A DNA stretch of 64,000 nucleotides from Warburgia ugandensis (Eukaryota > Streptophyta > Magnoliopsida > Canellales > Canellaceae), in NCBI GenBank assembly GCA_035236585.1, contig CP141137.1:10618327-10682326 (forward strand), given 5' to 3'. The notes under the pieces are model-generated. The model saw nothing but the letters and a program-made list of their open reading frames with translations, was not told the origin of the DNA and did not search any database. Made by a program: the position numbers and the translations under genes. Shown piece after piece: positions 47,662-57,992 of the stretch; within the stretch, counting starts at the first letter, position 1, and every line of letters starts with the position of its first letter.

Positions 47662-48306
47662 ACAGTGGAATGGGGAAGAGCTACAATGATCGACGCCGAA
47701 AGACGACTCCTAGCCAACGCCCTTCTCGACTTCTCTAATGAAAGATTCGTGTTACTGTCAGAAACATGCATTCCTATATTCAATTTCACCACAACTTACA
47801 ACTATCTCATAAACTCTAACCACAGCTTCCTTAGCTCATTTGACGACCCAAGGCCCATGGGTCGTGGCCGGTATAACAAGCGAATGTACCCGGCGGTCAC
47901 AATTCACGACTGGCGAAAGGGCTCTCAGTGGTTCGAGGTCGGTCGGAAGCTGGCTGTTGAGATGATATCCGATACAACATATTACCCATTGTTTCGTGAG
48001 CACTGTAAGCCTTCCTGTTACATGGACGAGCACTACTTTCCAACACTTGTGACAAAGCTATTCGCAGAATTGAATTCCAACAGGAGCATCACTTGGGTCG
48101 ATTGGTCGAGAGGAGGCTCCCATCCGGCGAGTTTTGGGCGGAAAGATATATCGCAGCTGTTTTTGAATAAGATACGGAATAACTCTAACTGCATGTATAA
48201 TGGGAATCGTGGTTCCATTTGTTCTCTCTTTGCTAGGAAGTTTGTACCGAGCGCTCTGGAGCCTCTGTTAAGAATAGCTCCTCCCTTGCTAGGCTTTGAT
48301 CCTTAA
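47662..48306 (+). CDS. GT14 core-2/I-branching glycosyltransferase (BC10-like), exon 2
   Basis: This exon encodes residues 196-409 and a TAA stop at 48304-48306. It starts with TVEWGRATMIDAERRLLANA and includes FVLLSETCIPIFNFTTTYNY, then DWRKGSQWFEVGRKLAVEMI, DEHYFPTLV and WVDWSRGGSHPASFG, all conserved blocks of plant GT14 proteins. With exon 1 the protein has 409 residues, normal for the family, and shows no break. The 3' end of this exon and its flank are duplicated as a relic at 37690-37850. Confidence 0.94.
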   Translation, partial: TVEWGRATMIDAERRLLANALLDFSNERFVLLSETCIPIFNFTTTYNYLINSNHSFLSSFDDPRPMGRGRYNKRMYPAVTIHDWRKGSQWFEVGRKLAVEMISDTTYYPLFREHCKPSCYMDEHYFPTLVTKLFAELNSNRSITWVDWSRGGSHPASFGRKDISQLFLNKIRNNSNCMYNGNRGSICSLFARKFVPSALEPLLRIAPPLLGFDP

Positions 48307-48893
48307 CACTTAGAATCAGTTGAGCCGAAGCAGTCTGTAGTACATTGCTCTATGGTAACAAATTGTTGAAAGACAATCTCTCTCCAGATATCATATCTAT
48401 AGGTCGTACATTTTTTTACTTTTAATACCAAAATATCAATGTTGTTCTGTGTTTTATGCTTTTCTGTGTCATGTCGTCTAGTTCTTGGCATCAAACTAGT
48501 AAAAAATGAAGATCTAGAAATATCTAGGAGCAGCGAGATTTGATTCACAAGTAGGGCTGCCAATCGGAATGGATCATGTGCTATCCGATCCAAACCGATA
48601 GGATATGGAATGAAAAATCTTATACATGAGGAATTGACTTTGAATATTTGTATTTTTTTTAAATGGGTACGAAATGAGGGCTACTATCCATGAATTATTT
48701 GACCTGAAATGAAATTTTTTATAAGACTAGAATATGCCTAAATATTTGTTAAACCATATTATTAATGAGGGGCATATTAGTCAATTTATATATGTCGGTT
48801 ATATTATAAAAGCATATAATTTTATATATTAACTATTTAAATACTTATTACGAGTTTTAAGTTTTAATTACTGAATAACATTGGTCAAAAAGA

Positions 48894-49135
48894 AAGTTGA
48901 TTTGGGATTTTGTCTATCTTTCTTTCTATGGAAAATCCTAGTTGCTGCAGATGTACTGGAATAGCTGAAAACAAAATCAATTTTGGGTTTGTAGTTCTAC
49001 TATCCGTCTTTCTCTCTGTATAAAATCCTATTTGCTATAGATGGAAGGAAGGAATAACCGAAAACAAAATCAACTTTGGGGTCCCATTGTTGGTCTCTCT
49101 CTGTAGAAAACCCTAGTTGTTGCAGATGGAAGGAG
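48894..49135. repeat. Three diverged tandem units of about 75-95 bp
   Basis: The units (about 48894-48970, 48971-49064, 49065-49135) each contain CAAAATCAATTTTGGG-like, TCTTTCTCTCTGTA-like, and AATCCTAGTTGCTGCAGATG-like phrases. Copy 1 has about two such units at 38277-38420, so the unit number changed after duplication. Confidence 0.65.
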
Positions 49136-49165
49136 CATAGGTAGTAGTAATATTGATGACTTGGC

Positions 49166-49427
49166 AAAACTCTTTTATAAACATCAAGAAAGTAAGGAAA
49201 GGGTGCCAACCAAAGATGGATTGCATTAGTATCGAGTTAAAAAGGTTGTGCCACATGCCACAAGATTTTAGCCTCTTAAAATGGTGCAAAGTTAACAAAA
49301 CTCTTTTATAAACATCAAGAAAGTAAGGAAAGGGTGCCAACTAAAGATGGATTGCATGAGTATCGAGTTAAAAAAGTTGTGCCACATGCCACAAGATTTT
49401 AGCCTCTTAAAATGGTGAAAAGTTAAC
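49166..49427. repeat. Recent tandem duplication, period 131 bp
   Basis: Two almost identical units begin AAAACTCTTTTATAAACATC at 49166 and 49297 and end AAAGTTAAC. The unit includes part of the hAT remnant's upstream sequence. Copy 1 has a single version. Confidence 0.9.
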
Positions 49428-49476
49428 ATTCCTATGTATGTATGTATGTATGTATGTATGTATGTATGTATGTATG

Positions 49477-49507
<31 letters not shown>

Positions 49508-49610
49508 GGCAGTAGCTATGATGGCTAGTGGTATTTTGGCATTCTTGATCTCTACAGTTGCTTCAGAGTCTTCATTTAGTGCAGGAGATAGAGTTATTGT
49601 CAATATCACA
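49380..49610 (+). pseudogene. hAT transposase C-terminal remnant (copy 2)
   Basis: Following the 131-bp duplication and a TATG microsatellite, the + strand reads AVAMMASGILAFLISTVASE then SSFSAGDRVI, the end of the hATC region. Here the STVASES core is better kept than in copy 1. It is split by the microsatellite and is non-functional. Confidence 0.68.
49433..49506. repeat. (TATG)n microsatellite
   Basis: This is a perfect tetranucleotide repeat of about 18 units within the hAT remnant. Copy 1 lacks it. Confidence 0.97.
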
Positions 49611-50299
49611 ATTCATTGCTAGCAAAGATTGTACAAAGTTTGGTTTGTGCGCAATACATGGTTTCAAGCATCATTATAAGGTAATTGAACATCTTGTCCT
49701 TAAATTGAATTTTGGTTTACACTTACACTGAGTATTACATTTGTAGCTAACATGTTTTCTTTTTCAATCTAAATGTGCATTGGACAAGAGTAGCTCTTGC
49801 TTTTTGGATATGAAGAGGAAGCATACTCTATATTTACTTTTAATCTACAATTTGTTAAGGTTAATTGTCTAAATTTTTTCTAATAACTTTTTGGTTAGAT
49901 TTTGCCACGCCAATGGTATTCTTGCTCCTAGTCCTAGTTAAGAACTTAATATATTATCCTTTTTTATGTTTTAGTTGCATAATTGGAAGGAGATGTGGCC
50001 AGTATAGAGGAATTTTCTAGTGAGGAGTTGGTCATGGTTTAAAATCAATTATCTATTGGATGATGACACAAATCAATACTTATTTTGAAATGCTGAATCC
50101 ATTTTTTAAGTTGACATTCAAAAGTATGAACTTTTGATTGACTTATGTTTCACATATGTAGGAAGGTATTGAACATGAGGCCTTTTCCAAGTGAGAAAAG
50201 TTGAACAACGAATGGGATCAGAGTGTAAGCTTTCCTACTTTACTTCTCAAGGGATGGTTTAATTTATTCTTGTATTCTTTAATTTTGTTTGCTATAATG

Positions 50300-50924
50300 T
50301 GTAACAGCCTGAGGGCCCATGCCCTGCAACGATATTATCCGTGCCGGAGTGCCATACATCCCACACAGTTTTGTTCTTCCCCAGTTGCCCAGGGAAAAGG
50401 CCTCGTTGCAAGGGAAGTCCTCATCACTCTTATCAAGAGCCCAGTAACTTTCCCCTACCGATGTGGGACTAACTCTTAGTCTCTCACCTTGCCTAGAAGC
50501 CTGCTAGCCCTCTTGGCCTGCTCTCATCAACGCGCCCTTATCGGCTAAGGCTTCACAACCTCTCCCCCTTAGGGGACACAGATCCCCACATGTCTTACCA
50601 CACCCGAGCGCCCTACGTGCGGCTAGCCACCCACACCGGGTCGGGGTCTGGCTTTGATACCACTTGTAACAACCCGAGGGCCCACACCCTGCAACGATAT
50701 TGTCCGTGGCAGAGTGCCCATACACCCCACACGATTTTGTTCTTCCCCAGTTGCCCAAGGAAAAGGCCTCATTGTAAGGGAAGTCCTCATCACTCTTATC
50801 AAGAGCCCAATAACTTTCCCCCTAGCGATGTGGGACTAACTCTCAGTCTCTCACCTTACTTAGAAGCCTGCCAGCCCTCTTGGCCCGCCCTCATCAGCCC
50901 GCCCTCATCAGCCAAGGCTTCACA
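50300..50924 (-). mobile_element. TRIM (terminal-repeat retrotransposon in miniature)
   Basis: Two direct repeats of about 260 bp (50300-50557 and 50665-50924), each TGTAAC...TTCACA, flank 107 bp. The inner edge of the right repeat carries GCTTTGATACCA (50651-50662), the complement of an initiator tRNA-Met primer site, so the element is on the minus strand. A 5-bp target duplication TAATG lies at 50295-50299 and 50925-50929. There are no genes, so it depends on other elements for movement. Copy 1 of the duplication has the empty site near 39505. Confidence 0.9.
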
Positions 50925-51946
50925 TAATGTAATGAGATTTAAATGAAGATAGTGATCAATTGGGGCTGGTAGTTAACTATTTGACTCAACTTCTATTGTA
51001 AGTTATTTCTAACATATGATTCTTCATAATTTATAGGTCATGCAGTGAATTTTAGAGTTCTTTGGGCACTTAAGACAATGCATTATTTGTATAGTTTTTT
51101 ATTTGTATCTCTTGATGATGGTGCTGGTCCATAGTATGTACTCATTGGATTGATCACCTCACTATCGAATTCTTTTTCTTAATACTTCTTTAGTCATGAA
51201 GTAAATCAGTTTACTTTGTATGGTGTTCTTAAGGACAACAAACCAGATTTTCATGATGCTATGTCACCATAGAAAGCTAAAAACTTCTACGAATCACTAA
51301 TGATAAATTTAGCAAATCATAGAATTTTGATGAGATAAATATGTGTTACTTTGAACTATTCTATGAGCTTATTATATATTGTAAGTTCTACATTTAGCTA
51401 TTCTTAGCTTGTTTTATAATTCGAAACATTCATGCATTAAAGAGCTCATGTATATATTCTAGCATAATGGATAAGTGTAGTGTCAAGATTGATGACAGTT
51501 GTATTATAGAAAGAAGTGATAAAAGTGATACAACTGAGATACTAGGCACCAAAATTAAGGCATCATTTGTGGTTAAATTTTCATTTTTAGACACATCCTA
51601 GGTCAAGTATACTACAATCCACTAAAAAGAGTGAAGTAGTCAACTTCAAATGCTTCAGAAAGGTATATCAATTTATGCATTGACCTAAAGAGCCTTGTGT
51701 AGTGAATCTTGGCCCTCATTCCTTTGTTCCTTTGAATCTAAAGAGCCTTTGTTCATTTTTATTAATGTTTGTTAATAAGTATTAAACTAAATGGTGTCAT
51801 CCCACTCTCCAAAAGAGTTACCAAAACCCAATGGCTATTATTATGCAGAAGCGAACTGAATGGAATGAATATAGAATGGCTTAGGAATATCTTAACTACT
51901 AACTGTATCCATATCCAATCTGATGAAATTCATTCGAATGGATACA

Positions 51947-54650
51947 TGTGACGACCCAGGTTTTCCCACGCATTTTTAAATGCAATATCTAATTCCTAAG
52001 GTGAGATGCATCCCTGTTTGAAAACCATTTTATAAAAACCATGCAATGCAGCGAAAAATCTTTAGTTTTAAACTCATTTTGAAAACCTCGAGTGTCATTT
52101 GCTATCACAACAATCAAAGTAGTTTTTGAAAAACTTCAGAAATCATAAATGTTTTTCCCCAAGTCTATCCAGTCACAGCACACAGCCCAACTGTAAATAA
52201 ATACAAATACATGTCCAAAGGGTTGAGAGTTTACTTACATGTATAATTGTCTCCTTTTTTATTCACTTGCTCGTAGCACTAATATCTCCTGAGGCGTCTT
52301 CTATTTGTGAGTGGAACTATCCTGAAAAATGTTAAGGATAGGGTGAGTATATACTATACTCAGTAGGAATCTATCACTACTAGTTTTACAATGCATGCTA
52401 TGTTTAAAATCATATGCTCTTTAAATCATGTGCATGTTCGAACAATCATGGTCAATATGGATATTAAAAACCACTGTCGAATTAGAATACTGACGACTTA
52501 AAGAAATATAATAATCTAAGTCGAAAGTATCATATATCATAAACATAATAATATGCATAAGATGCTCCACTGAATCTAACTCATGGATATATGGTATGGT
52601 CGACCAACCTTATGTTATGCCATATGCAATGCAAGTAAATCCTCAAACCATAGGGTCCAACTATGCCTACGACCTCACCGCCGTGTGGTCCCCGGGTACC
52701 TAGGGACACAGGGTCATATACCTCCATAGGGCATATGACACTTCGACCCAGTGTCGTGACACTAGTGGTAGCCCCCTGTACCACATGCAGTCGAAGCAGG
52801 GACATGCCCTTTTTGGGCGTAGTACCCATCCACCTAATAATGGTAGAGGCTGGAGGCCAACCCAAACCTCTCAGCATAGCGCCCACGAGCTTACCAGCCC
52901 AAATCATATACGATCAAACAAGCAAAATCCTCTTTTTCAAAACCTGTCCTCTTTGGGTCCCTCACAATTGCCTACCTAGCGTCTTTTGGGCACTCCAGCG
53001 TCTTTTGGTAACCTCCAAGGACATGCAATTTTTCAAGAACTCAATGCTCACAAATCATGCAATATATGCAATTGTTTGCAAAACATGTCTATGCATAATG
53101 TATTTATCATATGTACGCTGAATTAAGTCATCCTAAACAAGTCATATACTTATACTTAAAACATGCATTTTCAAAACAATCATGGCTCTTTTAAAAAGTC
53201 TAGTAGTGATAGAGCACCTACCTCAAAGTCTCCTGGAGTCGTGTCCTTTATCACTCAACCCGTCCCTGGGTCTCATGTATAAACTTCTGGGTATGAATGG
53301 ATACAAAGAGTCCTTATCAATTTTAATCTATTTAGACATTAGATCGCTAGATCTACCTTTTAGGGTCCATGGTCCTTGCCTAATTCATTGTCAGGCTAGA
53401 TATGGATCTACTATTTGGATTTACTATTCAATAGTTAAACTCTGTAAATTGTTCTCTGATCCTAACTTTAAGGTCTCATTAGGTTTGCGTGTCCCAGTTC
53501 CCAGGACACCCGTGTATCCTGGTTGAACCGCGACCGCCTCACGTGTGTGCGCGCCCAAAGGTCGTGCCAGGGACCATGTTTTGCACACGCACGTGCATGC
53601 TCAAGTGATGCGCTATGACGCGCATCATCGTACGGACGCACCTTTGGTGTAGCATGGCGCATTTCAGTTCCCAGGGCATCCCGTGCATCCTGATCGAGCT
53701 AAGACCTGTGCCCCATGTCACGCGTGCATTTGAAGGCCGCACCTGGGACAATGTACGCACTGTCGTATGCCTGGAACCCGTCCCAGGGACCCTGTCCTAG
53801 GCGCAACATGCAGCATGGCGTCCCTGGGATGCCTTGTTCGTGCAGGGCCGGTCCAAGCTGGCTTGGAGCGTTTTTCGGCCAGGAAACCTAGCTAGAAAAC
53901 TGGCTGAAAACACTAGATCCAGCATGGATCTAGCCTGAAAGGTGGAGGAACCAAAGAAGGAGGTAAGGACGTCTTACCTGGGCAGCTTGGGGACGCCTAT
54001 CGCCGGTGGTGGAACCCCATTTCACTCTAAACCTCCTGCTTGCCGGAAAACTCAAAGAAAGGGGAAAACCCCATTGCCAAGATCGGAAAGAAGAGAGGGC
54101 ATGGAGAAAAATGGCAATGGCCAGCCTGACTTGGACCTGGCCGTTGCCGGAAAACGCAGAGAGACGGGTTTCAGGTTTTTGCCAGAAACCCCAGTCCCAA
54201 AAATGCCGAAAATCGTGTTTTCGTGAGGGGGGGAGATGGGGCTTTTATAGAGGGGAGAAGGCGGTGCCCCTCAATGGCGGTGCCGCCATTTCCCCTGGTG
54301 TGTTTTGGAGAAATCGGGAGAAAAGGGTTTTCTGGAGAAGTCTGGAGATGGAAGACGACAGGGGGTGCCGTTATCAAAATGGCCCCCTGCGTTTTTCTTT
54401 TTCTTTTTTCTATTTAATTTACAAAACTGCCCCTGATCTTTAAACGACCGTAACTTCTTCATACGAACTCCATTTTCAGCGTTCTTTGAGGCGTTGGATT
54501 CCATTTTTTTGAGTATAATCTAATGATACCAAGTTTTCTTAGAAATTCCTTCGTTTACTATTTTAAATAAAGTAAAACATTCAACACAGTTTATTTCCTA
54601 TAGAATGTCCAATTTTTTGTTAAAATGGCGTAAATTGCTCGGGCGTTATA
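51947..54650 (-). repeat. 3' LTR of the non-autonomous Ty3-like element
   Basis: This LTR is 2704 bp. Compared with its twin it has about 85 extra bases around 53545-53630 and a shorter extra piece near 53403-53420. Its last bases read GTTATA where the twin has GTTACA. Confidence 0.9.
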
Positions 54651-54670
54651 TTATTACCCCCTTAAAAGAA
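54651..54670 (-). other. Polypurine tract beside the 3' LTR
   Basis: The minus strand reads CTTTTAAGGGGGTAATAA immediately before the LTR start, the typical position for a plus-strand primer. Confidence 0.65.
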
Positions 54671-57600
54671 TTTCATCCTCGAAATTCCATAAATTATCAT
54701 CTTCAAGGTATTTTGTCTTTGGATAACTTCTTGGTGAATGCATTCCCCCCTTAGGAATCAAATCTAGGATAAACCTCAATTTATCATTTCTATTGTTCCT
54801 TCTACAAGGCCTTACATATAAGGGCCGCTTTCGCTGCATACTCTGATGCATACTCCCATACGTGCCAGTTTAACAATACCTGTTTCTAGCAGTAATTGAT
54901 CTATCTCGAAATCCTTAGATGCTTATACTTTTCTCATCGTGTATAAGATAGTCTCCTTGTAGGATCATACTTCTTTATTCATGTATAAATTACTCCATAC
55001 TTCTTTGAGATCTTATTTTTCCTATTTCATTTTGAATATCATAGGATAATCCCTTTTTCTTCTTGTCTTTCATCTAGTGATCTCTTCATCATCCATATCT
55101 CCTTCTAATGGTTGGTTACATGTCATTAGTAAGAGTCCAAAAATTACCTTCTTTCTATTGTGTCTAATTTTGCTTCTTATCTTTTATATTTGTCCCCAAG
55201 ATACTTCAATAACTAATATGGTATAATGTGCTCTAAAACCAAACTCTTAATTAACTTCGAATTTCAACTGTCTGTCGTTTTCCATATGTGACTTTATTCC
55301 TCGACCAAAGTTCATTCAAAATAAAATCATGAAAACCAATCAGTAGCATCTTCCATCGAGGACCTTATCATATACTAAAAGTAAATGTCCTAACTCTATA
55401 TCCAGTTTCATAACTATTGAATTCATTAAATGCTCTTCTCCGTGAAGATTTTATCCAAACTCAAGTCGATTCATCATCATGGGTCAAATGTTCTCGTCCA
55501 GAGGCCTATCTCACTATTCACATCAATTTGTCATTAGGATTTTCAATAATGTTCCCATTTATGCAAAGCAAAAAGTCTCTTATTCATTACCGAGTACCCT
55601 TACTAGGTCATGGTTGAATCCTTTGTCATCATCCTCTTTGTCCTTTCTTTGCTTGATAGTTTTCTTCATAACCTTTCAGTCCAAAAGTTTTATACTCCCT
55701 CTAGTAGGGTTAGTTCTTAGGAAATTCCTTCAATTGATTTTTCGTACTTGGTATATGCTCATAACAACTAACTATTTGTCTAAAGGTAACGTAACATTAA
55801 TTCTTCACCTTATATTGTGCTAGCCATCTCACCTTTTCTCCTTTCATCCCCCATGTCAATATATTGTTTAATCTTTTATCAAAGCTTTATCATCAACCAT
55901 GCAGTCTGTATTGTCAGGAGGTATAAGTAATGATTTTCTCAATTCCTCAAATTTTATCCCTCAAGTGCCTCCTTATTTTATCTTTCAAGTGCCTCCTCAT
56001 ACTTAGCTTATAATAGCAATTCTCGTTCAATAGCTACTACATCAAGTTATGCTTGTTAAATCATCAAATTTGAAAAACACTCAGGTAAGCATGGGACATT
56101 TTTGTAGACACATAGAAAAACTTTATTTGATTACCTATTGATCTCTGTCCAGATATATCTTTGTCATAAGCTCAAGGGTCTCTAAAGTGATCAGTACTTA
56201 TCTACCTTTCTTTTCAATCCAAGTCAATAGCATCTTTCAGACCCACAGTTAATTCTATGGTTTGTCATGGTATCTATTCAGGTTTGGAAAAATCTGTCTC
56301 ATTGGTGAAGATCGCTCCTTATTTTTACTTCTGTCTTAGTTGCAATTGTTCTCATCAATTGACCTCATACCCTCAAATGACTTAGTTTAACAAGTACTTG
56401 TTTTAAGGAAAACCCAGTATAAATACTTATAATATCCCTCTAAGTATATAACTTCGACTACTAACTCATAAATACTAACATACTTGATTAATTAGGGTGG
56501 GATACCTTTATTTAGTCAATAGTACTCTAAAGGTAATGCTTAAATAATGGTCTTAAGATATTTGCTCTTCCAAATCTATGATAGCAGACCTCAATTTGAT
56601 CCTTGATGGTACCCTTCTTGCTAAATGGACAAGTCACTGTCCCGGCTTAATTCCTTTTTCAATATACTTTATTGGCAAGGTGGGATATCACCAAATTTTC
56701 CATTTTATGGATTATACCCATTGGTGTTCCCCATAAGCTAATGGATCCGATAAGAATCTATTTGTAATAATTGATATCAAACCATTTGTAAAATTTTAAT
56801 CTCTAGTTGGTCACCATTCCTCTTCGAAAATTTCTTGTCACATAATCTCCTGAAATTCGATACTCTACTCAAAATCTTAAACCCCATATGCTTTCTCTCT
56901 TTTATACTCTTTTACAATAAGATCACCAACTCATCTAGTATTATTCCTTTGCATTTGTTTGATCTACCTTCCTTTTCGTAACATATATGATAAACTGAAT
57001 GCTTCTCAGAAATTCTAAACTGTCTTAAGATCATTGAAATCTTCAGTTGCCTCTAGCCTCAATAAAATTCATACAAAGTCTTTATAATGGCATTGATGTT
57101 TTGATCATGCTATACTTCTCTTACAAGTTTATATTAGGATCAATCTATTATCATCCTTAGTATTATCCTCAAAATCTTTTGATGACTCGGTCGAATTCAT
57201 TTCCCTATCATATTCGTGTTATGTTTCTCTTAATCACATAATATGTCAATTGCACACATCTTCTGATCTCATCCATTATACCTAGGTTGTCATTATTAGA
57301 TAGCACTTCACCCTTCATATGACTCCTACTAAGTTATCAAGAATTGAGCTAAGTCCTTCATGATCCATACCTTTGTGGTCTAGTACGAGTCACAGTTATC
57401 CCTTAGTATCATCTTGTATGCTCATCCTTCTTAGATTATCATCAACATCTTCTCAAAGTCTATCTTTTACATCCCCTATCATACTCATACCATATCCTTG
57501 TGATAGTGTACTCATATTCTGATATTCTTTATGATGGTAAGATAGCCACTTGGGTTCTTCAATTTTCTCACCTTTGATGAGATTACTTTATTGATGGTAA

Positions 57601-57971
57601 GATAGCCATCTAGGTTCTTCAATTTTCTCACCTTTGATGAGATTACTTTATTGCAGGTCAGCACTATCTACTAACAAGTCCACTAACATCTTCATTCATC
57701 ATTCTCATCATAATCTAATTTATATATGAGTTTCGTTGTTTACACCACTGCACAACAATCCTTTTTGATAAAATTTAAGCCATCCAATATCTAAGTATTT
57801 GCTAGACCCACCTCCTTTTTCACCTATTTGTTTATGGTGAAATGCCTTGAGCATTAATATTATAATCCTTAAATAGAAGTAGTCATCTCTACTACTCCTA
57901 TTTATACTACTTCTTGATTTTCTCTATTGTTTATGACCCTTGGACATGCTGGACTGGCTGTGAAAGGATAA
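54671..57971. other. Internal region of the non-autonomous LTR element
   Basis: This 3.3-kb A/T-rich region has no minus-strand frame of useful length. Only the terminal FEDEILL-like codons near 54660-54720 recall a gypsy polyprotein. It includes a 60-bp tandem duplication at 57533-57652 and a short repeat of CAAGTGCCTCCT near 55963-56000. Confidence 0.6.
57533..57652. repeat. Tandem duplication, period 60 bp
   Basis: Units 57533-57592 and 57593-57652 are nearly identical (ATGGTAAGATAGCCA... TTACTTTATTG), differing at only a few positions. Confidence 0.93.
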
Positions 57972-57977
57972 AACCTG

Positions 57978-57990
57978 GGCTCTGATACCA
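57978..57990 (-). promoter_or_regulatory. Primer-binding site for initiator tRNA-Met
   Basis: The + strand reads GGCTCTGATACCA, the 3' end of the initiator tRNA, two bases from the LTR at 57993. The element's own strand is therefore complementary to the tRNA. Confidence 0.85.
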
Positions 57991-57992
57991 AC

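Noticed and set aside
49433..49506. A short frame of alternating residues (YVCMYVCM)
   Set aside because: It is the translation of a (TATG)n microsatellite.
52663..53121. A 152-codon frame repeated almost unchanged at 58709-59167
   Set aside because: Both lie at the same place in the twin LTRs of the 51947-60591 element. They are similar because the LTRs are, and the encoded sequence has no known domain.
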